Assembly: GCA_040221095.1 (NCBI GenBank)
Contig: JAVJVP010000016.1
Span: 310,001-374,000 of the forward strand
Direction: 5' to 3'
DNA from: UBA1479 sp040221095
GTDB lineage: Bacteria; Pseudomonadota; Alphaproteobacteria; Rhodospirillales; Casp-alpha2
DNA: 64,000 nt
How positions within the stretch are numbered: position 1 is the first letter of the stretch; every line of letters begins with the position of its first letter. Below are positions 16,349-24,471 of this stretch, one piece after another. The notes below the pieces were generated by a model. The model saw only the letters and a program-made list of their open reading frames with translations, searched no databases and was not told the origin of the DNA. The position numbers were made by a program, and so were the translations under genes.

Positions 16349-18424
16349 TTAGAGGGATTTGAGCCGCAGCAGCGCATCGACGGCGACGACGCCCTGCCCC
16401 TCGCCCCGCACCATCAGGGGATTGATCTCGGCTTCCAGCACGGGCGTGTCGAGCACGGCCAGGTTGGACAGGGCCGCGACGGCCTTGGCCAGAGCCTTCA
16501 AATCGCCCGCCGGCTTGCCGCGGAACCCCCGGATCGGGGCCAGGCCCTTGACCTCCCGGATCATGGACATGGCCTCGTCTTCGTCGACCGGGGCCGTGCG
16601 CACGGCGGCATCGTCATAGACCTCGGCCATCACCCCGCCGGGGCCGACCAGCACGATGGGTCCCGCTTCCTGATCCAGGCGGTATCCGGCGATGACCTCG
16701 CCGATCACGCCCTGGGCCATGGACTGGACCAGAATGCCCTCGGCCTCCGGCACCTCGGCCAGCAGCTGTTTCGCCGCGTCCCACACCCCTTCGGGCGTGT
16801 CGATGCCGAGGCGCACCAGACCGCGCTCCGTCTTATGCTGAATGTCGCGGGCCAGGACCTTGACCGCGACCGGGAACGGCACCGCGACGGGCTCACCCGG
16901 GGACATGATGACCTGGGCGGGCGCGATGGGCAGGCCGAGCGCCTCGAACACCAAGGACGCCTCGCGCTCGTTCAGCAGCGCCGCCGGGGCGCGGGACGCC
17001 AGGGCGTCGGCGCGGTCCTTGGCATGGCTGTCGACCTCGGGCATCGCGCGGGGGGCGCTGCGATTGAGGAAGGCCATGACCGCATCGGCACAGGCTTCCG
17101 GCGTGCGGAAGTTGGCGATCCCGGCGGCCTGCAACAGGGCCAGGGACTTGTCCGCCTGGGGGGCGATGAAGGCGGCCACGGGCTTGGATGCCCCCGCCGC
17201 ATGTTCGACAATGGGGGCCACGGCCAGTTCCGGCTTGAACTGGCCGGAGGAGCCGACGACCGTGACCACGGCGTCGATTTCGTCCGCCGCCAGAAGCTGT
17301 TCCAGGGCCGCGCCGTAAACCCCTTCCCGCGTGCCCGCCATGGTCAGGTCGACCAGGGGTCCGCGGCCGATTTCCAGGCCGTGGCCGCGCAATGCTTCGC
17401 GCACGCTGTCGGGTGCCGGCACCAGGGTCGCCCCCAGCAAGCCCAGGCGGTCGGCGACCGAGGCCGCCCCGCCGCCCGTGGTGGTGACCACGGCGACGCG
17501 TTTTCCTTTCGCGGGCGGATGGCCCAGGAACAGGGGCGGCGCTTCCAAAAGGCCTTCCAGCATTTCCACCCGTGCAATGGCATGGGCCTTGAAATAGGCA
17601 TCCGCCGCCTTGGCCGGGCCGGCGATGGCCCCGGAATGGCTGAGCGCCAGTTCCCGCCCGGCGTCGGAGCGGCCGAGCTTATAGGCGATCACCGGCTTGC
17701 CGGCCGCAAACGCCCGGCGCGATGCGGCGGCGAGAACCGCCTCGTCGCGCACGGCCTCGATGAACAGCAGGATCGCCTTGGTTTCCGGATCGTCGACCAG
17801 CAGATCGACCAGTTCGCCCACCCCCAGGTCGCTTTCGTTGCCGACGCCGATCATGCGGGCGAAGCCGATGCCCCGCGCGGCGCCGCGTGACAGCAGCGTG
17901 CCCAGGATGGTGCCGCTCTGCGAGATCAGGGACAGGCCGCCCGGCTTGATGCCTTCCATCTCCAGCACCGCGTTGACGGACAGCGTCAGCGAGGACGCCG
18001 GATGAATGACACCCATGGAATTGGGGCCGATCAGGCGCACCCCCGCCTTGCGCGCCGTGGCGACCAGGCGTTCCTGCATCTTGCGCCCGTCGTCGCCCGT
18101 TTCGGCGAAACCGTCGGAATAGATGGTGGCGACCGGCACGCCCTTGGCGCCGCAATCGCGGATGGCGTCCTCGACATGCTTGGCCGGGACCATGACGAAG
18201 GCATGATCCACCGGCCCGGGGACGTCGGCGACGGACTTGTACGCCTTGACGCCCTGGACCTCGTCGCGGCCCGGGTTGATGGGATAGACGGCGCCGGTGA
18301 AACCGTGGGCCTTGAGGAACCGCTGCGGCCGTCCCGAATTCTTGGTCGGGTCCGCCGAGGCACCGATCAGGGCCACGGCCCGGGGCGTGAACAGGGCGCG
18401 GACCAGGGTCGCGTGGTCGCTCAT
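16349..18424 (-). CDS. ADP-forming acetate/acyl-CoA synthetase family protein (fused subunits)
   Basis: 691 aa. The ATG at 18422-18424 overlaps the TGA of the acyl-CoA dehydrogenase (ATGA), fixing the start; a far longer frame upstream is a shadow. Order: CoA-binding domain (FTPRAVALIGASADPTKNSG near residue 12), ligase domain with SQSGTILGTLLS near residue 160, a phosphohistidine-type segment LALSHSGAIAG near residue 258, a second flavodoxin-like ligase part, then a C-terminal ATP-grasp domain from about residue 470 (VKVLARDIQHKTERGLV). It converts acyl-CoA, ADP and phosphate to acid, ATP and CoA, or the reverse. Coupling to the dehydrogenase suggests it activates that enzyme's substrate. 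Confidence 0.9.
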   Translation of the reverse strand: MSDHATLVRALFTPRAVALIGASADPTKNSGRPQRFLKAHGFTGAVYPINPGRDEVQGVKAYKSVADVPGPVDHAFVMVPAKHVEDAIRDCGAKGVPVATIYSDGFAETGDDGRKMQERLVATARKAGVRLIGPNSMGVIHPASSLTLSVNAVLEMEGIKPGGLSLISQSGTILGTLLSRGAARGIGFARMIGVGNESDLGVGELVDLLVDDPETKAILLFIEAVRDEAVLAAASRRAFAAGKPVIAYKLGRSDAGRELALSHSGAIAGPAKAADAYFKAHAIARVEMLEGLLEAPPLFLGHPPAKGKRVAVVTTTGGGAASVADRLGLLGATLVPAPDSVREALRGHGLEIGRGPLVDLTMAGTREGVYGAALEQLLAADEIDAVVTVVGSSGQFKPELAVAPIVEHAAGASKPVAAFIAPQADKSLALLQAAGIANFRTPEACADAVMAFLNRSAPRAMPEVDSHAKDRADALASRAPAALLNEREASLVFEALGLPIAPAQVIMSPGEPVAVPFPVAVKVLARDIQHKTERGLVRLGIDTPEGVWDAAKQLLAEVPEAEGILVQSMAQGVIGEVIAGYRLDQEAGPIVLVGPGGVMAEVYDDAAVRTAPVDEDEAMSMIREVKGLAPIRGFRGKPAGDLKALAKAVAALSNLAVLDTPVLEAEINPLMVRGEGQGVVAVDALLRLKSL

Positions 18425-19578
18425 TTCGCTTTTGGGGGACGCTGCGAGAACCGGGTGTCGAACACGCCCTCGGCGATGCGGTTCTTGAGGATTTCGATGG
18501 ACCCGCCGGCGATCATCCAGCCCCGCGTGCGGCGGAAGCAGTATTCGACGATCGAGTCCTGACTGTAGCCCATGCCGCCCATGACCTGCAGCGCCTCCGA
18601 CGACACCCAATGTCCGGCCTCGTTGCAGAAGGCCTTGGCGATGGCCGTTTCCTGGGCCGAGGGGAAACCGTTGTCGGCGTTCACGGCCGCGCGGTAGAGC
18701 AGCAGTTGCCCGGCGTCGAGCTTGATCTGCATCTCCGCGAACTTCCATTGTAGGCCCTGAAACTCGGCCAAGGGCCGGCCGAACTGCTTGCGGGTCTTGG
18801 CGTGCTCCTTCGCCGTCTCGAAGGCCAGCCGCCCAAGGGCGAGGGAGCGCGCCGTGTTGCCGATGCGCTCCACGTTGAAGCCCGCGATCTGTTTCTTGAA
18901 GCCGCCTTCGCGCAGCAGGATGTTTTCCGGCGGCACGTAAAGGTCGGTGAAGAACATCGGCGCCCAGTCGTCGCCGCCCAGGAACGGCGTCGGCTTGCCG
19001 AATTCCAGGCCTTCGGCGTCACGCGGGATCAGCACCGAGCCGATGCCGTCCACCCCCGGACCGTAGCGCACGTAGACCAGAAACACGTCGGCTTCCGGCG
19101 AATGGCTGGTGAAGCATTTCTGGCCGTTGATGCGAAGGCCCTCGCCGTCCGGCGTCGCCGTGGTGCGCAGCTCGGTCACGGCGGACCCGGCGTCGGGCTC
19201 CGTCATGCCGACGGCGATCAGGGTTTCGCCCGCCAGCAGCGGCTTCAGATAGCGTTCCTTCTGGTCCGGCGTGCCATAGGCCGCCAGCACCCGGATCGCG
19301 CCGAAGCTGCCGGCCTGGATCACGTCGGCGGAGCGCGGACAATGCAGGGCCACTTCTTGAATAGCGATGACCGCGTCCATCAGGCTGCCGCCCTGGCCGC
19401 CGTCATCTTCCGCGATGGTGATGCCCAACAGGCCGTTTTCGGCCATGAGCTTTGCCACGTCACGCGGGTATTCCCCCGCATGCGCGCGTTCAAGAGCGCC
19501 CTCGGCCAGGTGATCCCGGGCGAATGCGCCGACCGCGTCCTGAAACAGACGCTGTTCTTCGGTGAGTTCGAAATTCAT
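18421..19578 (-). CDS. Acyl-CoA dehydrogenase
   Basis: 385 aa, three-domain acyl-CoA dehydrogenase. It starts with MNFELTEEQRLFQDAV, the family N-terminus, so the ATG at 19576-19578 is secure. FAD/substrate marks: VGMTEPDAGSAVTELRT near residue 133, FTSHSPEADVFLVYVR (a looser form of the usual ItNg block), and the GNTARSLALGRLAFETAKEHAKTRKQFG block. At the usual C-terminal catalytic Glu site (YEGT) the protein has AGGS, but a Glu lies in GFNVERIGN, the position used by isovaleryl-CoA-type enzymes (alignment from memory). An ATTGTATACAAT palindrome ends five bases before the ATG, leaving no Shine-Dalgarno site. Confidence 0.9.
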   Translation of the reverse strand: MNFELTEEQRLFQDAVGAFARDHLAEGALERAHAGEYPRDVAKLMAENGLLGITIAEDDGGQGGSLMDAVIAIQEVALHCPRSADVIQAGSFGAIRVLAAYGTPDQKERYLKPLLAGETLIAVGMTEPDAGSAVTELRTTATPDGEGLRINGQKCFTSHSPEADVFLVYVRYGPGVDGIGSVLIPRDAEGLEFGKPTPFLGGDDWAPMFFTDLYVPPENILLREGGFKKQIAGFNVERIGNTARSLALGRLAFETAKEHAKTRKQFGRPLAEFQGLQWKFAEMQIKLDAGQLLLYRAAVNADNGFPSAQETAIAKAFCNEAGHWVSSEALQVMGGMGYSQDSIVEYCFRRTRGWMIAGGSIEILKNRIAEGVFDTRFSQRPPKAK

Positions 19579-19583
19579 GGCGG

Positions 19584-19595
19584 ATTGTATACAAT
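19584..19595. promoter_or_regulatory. Perfect GntR-type operator palindrome before the acyl-CoA dehydrogenase
   Basis: ATTGTATACAAT, perfectly self-complementary. Read on the minus strand, TACAAT within it is a good -10 hexamer lying about six bases before the start codon. The operator may therefore overlap the promoter of a leaderless transcript for the dehydrogenase-synthetase pair. Confidence 0.55.
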
Positions 19596-19601
19596 TCTAG
19601 T

Positions 19602-19968
19602 TTCAAGATTGGAAGCGTCGGTTTACCCGTGGGAGGTACTTTACCCTGGATCAGCCGAACCGTGCGTCAAGCCCCGGATTATAGCCGGAAACAGCCATTT
19701 GATAGGTGCCGGTGGCCTGTGTCACGGGGCCGTCATTTGACATTTCCGATAAAATCAGTAGGGTTTGGCGCGATGTTTGAAATTGATTCCAGCACCAACA
19801 GTGATTGAGCGTATCGCTAAAAATGAGGCTATCACCCTGCGCAAACAAGCCGCAGAGGTGCCTCAGTGCGTCCGCAGCACCGTCGCTCCGACCTGGGTGT
19901 TCATTGGCAAATACGCCATGCCGGATTCCGAACATCTGATCCCCTTCCAGGTCTAGTACCTAAGCCCA
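19602..19968. other. Unassigned AT-richer stretch upstream of the ectoine genes
   Basis: No supportable gene. Two short opposing open frames exist (19651-19935 minus, 19765-19956 plus), but neither has a ribosome site or a recognisable motif. Composition is less GC-rich than the flanking genes. It may hold a decayed gene or the ectoine control region. Confidence 0.4.
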
Positions 19969-20029
19969 GCCGGCCCTTTGGGCCGGCGACCGAACCGGCG
20001 TGCTCACGTTTGTGGGCACGGTTCTTTTT
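19969..20029 (+). terminator. Two consecutive hairpins, the second with a T tract, before ectA
   Basis: GCCGGCCC-TTT-GGGCCGGC (19969-19987) is a perfect 8-bp hairpin. CGTGCTCAC-GTTT-GTGGGCACG (19999-20020) follows and runs into GGTTCTTTTTG. The second looks like a rho-independent terminator 40 bases before the ectA start, either ending an upstream transcript or acting as a leader element for ect. Confidence 0.6.
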
Positions 20030-20069
20030 GTACGTTCATATCCGCAGCGAAAAATAACAGGAAAAATTC

Positions 20070-20678
20070 ATGCCCGACCAAGCACTGACAACGGAACCCT
20101 CGGATCCTTCAACTACCATTGGCGGCGCCTCCTTTACACCAAACGAGGTCAAAATCGCCGCCACTGAAGCCATACTTGACGTCGATGGCGTGGGCATACG
20201 CGCGCCGTCCATAGACGAAGGCGCTTTGATGTGGGAACTGGCGCGCGACGCGGGCGGGTTGGACCTGAATTCCCCTTACGCATACATGATGGCGGGACGC
20301 CATTTCCAAAGCACCTGCGCCATTGCCGAGGTTTATGGAAAACCCGCCGGTTTCGTCATGGCGCACCGCATTCCGTCGCGCCCGGATGTCCTGTTTATCT
20401 GGCAGGTGGCCGTGTTGTCGGATTTCCGCGGCCTCAGCATCGCAAAACGGATGTTCGACAATCTGCTCGCGCGCGAAGCAAACGCAGGCGTGCGCACCAT
20501 GGAAGCCACGGTGACGCGGTCAAACAAGGCCTCCGCCGCGCTGTTCGCGGCTTTCGCCAAAAGCCGTGATGCTGAACTGGACGTTCGCACCGGCTTCACC
20601 GCCGACGATTTTCCCGATGGTCATGGTCACGAGGCGGAAGACCTCTACGTGATCGCCCCCATCTCTGACATTACCTAA
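20070..20678 (+). CDS. ectA: Diaminobutyrate acetyltransferase
   Basis: 202 aa GNAT enzyme that acetylates L-2,4-diaminobutyrate at the gamma amino group, the second step of ectoine synthesis. It carries IRAPSIDEGALMWELARDAGG followed by LDLNSPYAYMM, the EctA hallmark near residue 70, the acetyl-CoA loop region VAVLSDFRGLSIAKRM near residue 115, and ATVTRSNKASAALFAAFA. The N-terminus is some 25 residues longer than many EctA proteins; the ATG at 20070 has an AGGAAAAA site and is the only good start. It heads the ectABC set (13 bp to ectB), with two hairpins in its leader. Confidence 0.96.
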   Translation: MPDQALTTEPSDPSTTIGGASFTPNEVKIAATEAILDVDGVGIRAPSIDEGALMWELARDAGGLDLNSPYAYMMAGRHFQSTCAIAEVYGKPAGFVMAHRIPSRPDVLFIWQVAVLSDFRGLSIAKRMFDNLLAREANAGVRTMEATVTRSNKASAALFAAFAKSRDAELDVRTGFTADDFPDGHGHEAEDLYVIAPISDIT

Positions 20679-20691
20679 CGAGGATTACCCG

Positions 20692-21972
20692 ATGAACACC
20701 TTCGAAAGACATGAATCCAATGTCCGTGGCTATATCCGCAACTTCCCCACGGTTTTCACCAAGGCAAAGGACGCCAAGCTGACCGACCAGGACGGCACGC
20801 AGTACATCGACTTTTTCGCCGGTGCGGGCGTGTTGAACTACGGTCACAACAACGCCGAGCTTAAAGAGGCCGTCATGGATTACATGGCCGAAGACGGCAT
20901 CATTCACGGCCTTGATATGGGGACCGAAGCCAAGGAAACGTTCCTCAAGACCTTCCACGAGGTGATCTTGAAGCCGCGCGGGATGGACTACAAAATCCAG
21001 TTCCCCGGCCCCACCGGCACCAACGCGGTGGAAAGCGCGCTCAAGCTTGCGCGCAAGGTCACCGGCCGCACCAACGTGGTGAGCTTCACCAACGCCTTTC
21101 ACGGCATGACGGCGGGGGCGCTGGCATTGACCGGCAACGCCTCCAAGCGCGCGGGCGCGGGCGTGCCGCTGAACAACGTCACCACCATGCCCTTCGACGG
21201 CTATATGGGCAAAGACGTCGATACGCTCGATTACTTTGAAAAGACGTTGAAGGACGCAGGCAGCGGCATCGACAAGCCCGCCGCCGTAATCGTCGAAACG
21301 GTCCAGGGCGAGGGCGGCATCAACCTCGCCGGCTGGAAATGGCTGCGCAGGTTGCGCGCCATCTGCACCCAGCACGACATCCTGATGATCGTTGACGACA
21401 TCCAGATGGGATGCGGGCGGACCGGTCCGTTCTTCAGCTTCGAGCCCGCGGCCGTCATGCCGGACCTGATCTGCCTGTCCAAGGCCATCAGCGGATTGGG
21501 CCTGCCGATGGCGCTGGTGCTGATTCGTCCGGACCTGGATATCTGGAAGCCCGGCGAACACAACGGCACGTTCCGGGGCAATAACCTGGCTTTCGTATCG
21601 GCAACCAAGGCCCTGGATTACTGGCGTGACGGCGTGTTGGAAGAAGACGTCGCCATCAAAGGGCGGCGCATCCGCGAACGTCTTTCCGAAATCGTTGATG
21701 CCCATCCGGAAGCCAATCTGCGCGTTCGCGGACGTGGGATGGTCCAGGGACTGGTCAGCGAAGAGGAAGGCCTTGCCGTCGACATATGCCAGGAAGCTTT
21801 TCAAAACGGTCTGGTGATGGAAACAGCCGGTGTTGATGATCAGGTCGCCAAGATCATGCCGCCGCTGACGATCGATGACCTGACCCTTGAAAAGGGGCTG
21901 CAGACGCTGGTTGAAGCCGCGGCACGCGTGATCAAAAAGCGTGGTTCTGAAAACGCGACGGACGCGGCCTAA
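20692..21972 (+). CDS. ectB: Diaminobutyrate--2-oxoglutarate transaminase
   Basis: 426 aa class III PLP aminotransferase that makes 2,4-diaminobutyrate from aspartate semialdehyde and glutamate, the first ectoine step. Visible: TFERHESNVRGYIRNFPTVF, the EctB opening; GPTGTNAVESALKLARKVTG for cofactor phosphate binding; DDIQMGCGRTG with the PLP-ring Asp near residue 237; and the Schiff-base Lys in LICLSKAISGLGLPMA near residue 264. A good GAGGAT site precedes the ATG. It lies 17 bp before ectC. Length and motifs are fully typical. Confidence 0.97.
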   Translation: MNTFERHESNVRGYIRNFPTVFTKAKDAKLTDQDGTQYIDFFAGAGVLNYGHNNAELKEAVMDYMAEDGIIHGLDMGTEAKETFLKTFHEVILKPRGMDYKIQFPGPTGTNAVESALKLARKVTGRTNVVSFTNAFHGMTAGALALTGNASKRAGAGVPLNNVTTMPFDGYMGKDVDTLDYFEKTLKDAGSGIDKPAAVIVETVQGEGGINLAGWKWLRRLRAICTQHDILMIVDDIQMGCGRTGPFFSFEPAAVMPDLICLSKAISGLGLPMALVLIRPDLDIWKPGEHNGTFRGNNLAFVSATKALDYWRDGVLEEDVAIKGRRIRERLSEIVDAHPEANLRVRGRGMVQGLVSEEEGLAVDICQEAFQNGLVMETAGVDDQVAKIMPPLTIDDLTLEKGLQTLVEAAARVIKKRGSENATDAA

Positions 21973-21989
21973 AGAAAGATCAAAAAAAC

Positions 21990-22376
21990 ATGATTGTGAA
22001 GAAGCTCGACGACGTGCTCGGCACCGAGCACGAAGTCAAAGGCGGCACCTGGACCAGCCGCCGCCTGATCCTGCGCGACGCCGGCATGGGCTTTTCCATG
22101 CACGACACCCTGATCCATGCCGGGACGGAAACGCTGATCTGGTACAAAAATCACCTGGAAGCCGTTTACTGCATCGAAGGCAAGGGCGAGATCGAGGTGC
22201 TGCCCGATGGCCCCACCTACCCGATCGAGGCCGGCACGCTCTACGCCCTCAACGGCAATGAAAAGCACTTGCTGCGTGCCGAAGAGGAGATGCGCATGAT
22301 CTGCACCTTCAACCCGCCCTTGACGGGGCTGGAGGTGCACGACGAGGACGGCGTATACCCGGCCCTGACCGAATGA
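21990..22376 (+). CDS. ectC: L-ectoine synthase
   Basis: 128 aa cupin that cyclises N-gamma-acetyl-diaminobutyrate to ectoine. It starts MIVKKLDDVLGTEHEVKGGT and carries SRRLILRDAGMGFSMHDT, the metal-site segment LEAVYCIEGKGEIE near residue 52, and ALNGNEKHLLRA near residue 85, all standard for EctC. It is the last gene of the ectoine set. The following genes are on the opposite strand, so neither ectoine hydroxylase (ectD) nor the ask_ect aspartokinase is linked here. Confidence 0.97.
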   Translation: MIVKKLDDVLGTEHEVKGGTWTSRRLILRDAGMGFSMHDTLIHAGTETLIWYKNHLEAVYCIEGKGEIEVLPDGPTYPIEAGTLYALNGNEKHLLRAEEEMRMICTFNPPLTGLEVHDEDGVYPALTE

Positions 22377-22383
22377 CGTCTGT

Positions 22384-22866
22384 TTAGAAACTCAACTTCG
22401 CTGGCGAGATCAGAACCCCGAACTGTTCGCACCAGATCACGACATGGCCGAAGGACTTGAGGTCCAGGCCGTCGGGGATGTTGAAATTCTGGCTGCCCTT
22501 GAAGGCGCGAAGGCGGCCCAGGTCCACGAACATGGTCTTGGCGACCTGGGTGTCCGGCGTCACGGCGTCGAGAGGCACCAGATAGACATGGTACTTGGGC
22601 CCGGGGCCGACTTCGAAATCCGGCTCCAGGCGCACGGCGCGCTCGTAGACCGTGACCCCGCCCTTTCCGTAATGGATGGGGTCAGACGGATTGGCATGGA
22701 TGAAACTTCCCGTGGCGACGGGCTTGGCGGCGGCGTCCGCGGGGGCCGCTTCCTGGGCCACGACATCGGCCAGGAAGATATAGGGATAGGCGAAGATGCC
22801 GAGGGCGACCCCGGCGAAGACGCCGAGAAATCCCCCGGTCAGGAAGATGATAAGCGCTTTTTTCAT
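22384..22866 (-). CDS. DM13 domain protein, membrane anchored
   Basis: 160 aa. A single N-terminal membrane span or uncleaved signal (IIFLTGGFLGVFAGVALGIFAYPYIFL) is followed by one DM13 domain from about residue 52 (TGSFIHANPSDPIHYGKGGV) to the end, with GPKYHVYL, VDLGRLRAFKGSQNFNIPD and the closing VVIWCEQFGVLISPAKL. The conserved Cys of the IWC motif is kept. DM13 domains are proposed electron-transfer or redox modules in extracellular proteins; no function is established for stand-alone bacterial forms. It converges with ectC (7 bp apart) and lies downstream of a phosphoesterase on its own strand. Confidence 0.85.
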   Translation of the reverse strand: MKKALIIFLTGGFLGVFAGVALGIFAYPYIFLADVVAQEAAPADAAAKPVATGSFIHANPSDPIHYGKGGVTVYERAVRLEPDFEVGPGPKYHVYLVPLDAVTPDTQVAKTMFVDLGRLRAFKGSQNFNIPDGLDLKSFGHVVIWCEQFGVLISPAKLSF

Positions 22867-22895
22867 CGGCTTGAGATTCCCATCCTGTCCCGTGA

Positions 22896-23678
22896 TCAGC
22901 CATTGTCTACGCTACGGTCCTCCACGCCAAGTACTCCCGACGGCATGACATCGACAAGGCGGAAGGGATGCGGCGCGGAGCAGAAGGCCGGCGGCACGGA
23001 ATAATGCACGCCTGCGTCCGACACCAGATGGCTGCCGGGATGGTAATGGCCCGACAGCACCGCGCGCACGCGGCCCGAGGCGTTGATGCGGTCCCGGTAC
23101 CAATCCGCGTCCGTGTAGTGATAGCGCCACCTGGCGAAGGTCGGCGGATCAATCATGTAATGCTGCACGTGGATCTGCGGCGGCCCGTCCGCGCCGTCCG
23201 CGAGCGCGGTTTCGAACAGGGCCCGGTTTTCGGCCCCGCGGACCGGCGCGCGGTCGCCGTTCAGGTCATCGCGAAAGCAGACGAAGCGCAGGCCCACGAC
23301 GTCACGCAGCGGGGTCTGGTCGGCGAAGGCCGTGTCGAACAGATCGACCACGTCATGGTTGCCGGGCACGGCGATGAAGGGCCGCCCGAGATTTTCCAGA
23401 AGATCGCGGAACAGGCGATAATCGGCGACCGAAGCCGCCGCCGTCTCCGCCCGCCAGCCGGTGTCCGCATTCGCGCCGTCGATGTAGTCGTCCGGGATGT
23501 CCAGCAGGTCGCCCGAGACCACCACCACGTCGGCGCCCAGGGTGTCGATCCGTCCGGCGAGGCGGTCGAGCACGGCGGGCATGTCGCGGGACAGGCGTTC
23601 CGGCCGTTTCGCCGTACCGGAGAGTGACTGGCGCAGGTGCAGGTCCGTCAGGTGGAGGATGCGGGTACGGTCCTGCAT
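22896..23678 (-). CDS. Calcineurin-like metallophosphoesterase (CpdA/Icc-like)
   Basis: 260 aa. Metal ligands of the calcineurin-like fold are visible in order: LTDLHL near residue 12, VSGDLLD near residue 57, PGNHD near residue 109, HVQHYMIDPP near residue 175, and SGHYHPGS near residue 213. The layout resembles class III cyclic nucleotide phosphodiesterases (CpdA) and related exonuclease-like enzymes. No signal peptide is seen, so it is cytoplasmic. A cAMP substrate is possible but not shown. It lies 18 bp downstream of the creatininase-family gene on the same strand. Confidence 0.85.
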   Translation of the reverse strand: MQDRTRILHLTDLHLRQSLSGTAKRPERLSRDMPAVLDRLAGRIDTLGADVVVVSGDLLDIPDDYIDGANADTGWRAETAAASVADYRLFRDLLENLGRPFIAVPGNHDVVDLFDTAFADQTPLRDVVGLRFVCFRDDLNGDRAPVRGAENRALFETALADGADGPPQIHVQHYMIDPPTFARWRYHYTDADWYRDRINASGRVRAVLSGHYHPGSHLVSDAGVHYSVPPAFCSAPHPFRLVDVMPSGVLGVEDRSVDNG

Positions 23679-23696
23679 GGCACGGACCGGGGTACG

Positions 23697-24470
23697 TCAG
23701 GCCGCGCCGACAAAGGCGTCGTAACGCCGGCCGATCTCCTCGATCGCCGCATTATAAAGAACTTCCCCGGCCTCGATGGTCGCCTTGCGCGGGTCCGATC
23801 CGATGCGCCCGTCGGGAAAACGGCGGCGGTAGTCGTCGCAGTCGAAGATCGGGCCGTCGCCGGCGCGGCCGGGCGTCATCGCCGCATCCCGCACGCGGGC
23901 TGCGTCCTTCTGGAACCCGAAATAAGTCAGGCTGACCTCGCCGCAGGTCGCGTGCGCGCCGTCGTCGTCACCGAAGGTCTCGGCCGAGATCTTCATGACG
24001 CTGTCGCACTCGAACCAGTTGACCAGGGTGCAGCGCACGGGCGGGCGGTTGTCCCCGGCCCGGCCCAGGCTGTGTTCCGCATAGATTTCCGAGAATGCGG
24101 CGTTCAAGGTCGCGATGTTGCCGCCGTGGCCGTTCAAGAAAAAGAACCGCTCGAACCCATGCTTGGCCAGTGAATTCACGATGTCCTGGACCATGGCGAT
24201 CATGGTGGAAGGCCTGAGCGTCACCGATCCGGCGAAGCCCAGATGGTGCTGCGCCATGCCGATGGACAGCGTCGGTGCGATCATCACCTCGCGCCCTTCG
24301 GCGGCGCGCTGTTCCGACAGGCCGTAGGCGAGGATTTCTGGACACAGGGCGTCCGTGCCGATGAAGCCCGTGGGGCCGTGCTGTTCGGTCGAGCCGACGG
24401 GGATGATCACGCCCTTGGAGGCGCCAAGGTAGGTTTCGACCTCGGGCCAGGTGGCGAGTTGCAGGCGCAT
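23697..24470 (-). CDS. Creatininase family amidohydrolase
   Basis: 257 aa, typical length. The metal-binding motifs are clear: VGSTEQHGPTGFIGTDALCP near residue 26 (Glu, His, Asp ligands), IGMAQHHLGFAGSVTL near residue 73 and NGHGGNIATLN near residue 112, with a late Glu/His region CGEVSLTYF. The family covers creatinine amidohydrolase, FAPy/arginine formamide deformylases (ArfB) and MftE of mycofactocin maturation; no mft genes are nearby. It hydrolyses a C-N amide bond with Zn/Mn. The start lies one base after the hemA stop on the same strand, a tight arrangement that suggests cotranscription with hemA. Confidence 0.88.
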   Translation of the reverse strand: MRLQLATWPEVETYLGASKGVIIPVGSTEQHGPTGFIGTDALCPEILAYGLSEQRAAEGREVMIAPTLSIGMAQHHLGFAGSVTLRPSTMIAMVQDIVNSLAKHGFERFFFLNGHGGNIATLNAAFSEIYAEHSLGRAGDNRPPVRCTLVNWFECDSVMKISAETFGDDDGAHATCGEVSLTYFGFQKDAARVRDAAMTPGRAGDGPIFDCDDYRRRFPDGRIGSDPRKATIEAGEVLYNAAIEEIGRRYDAFVGAA

Positions 24471-24471
24471 G

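Noticed and set aside
19651..19956. Two opposing short open frames upstream of ectA
   Set aside because: No ribosome site, no family motif and atypical composition; neither can be told from chance.
22352..22362. A further GTATAC operator copy inside ectC
   Set aside because: It lies in coding sequence and lacks the flanking ATT/AAT halves.
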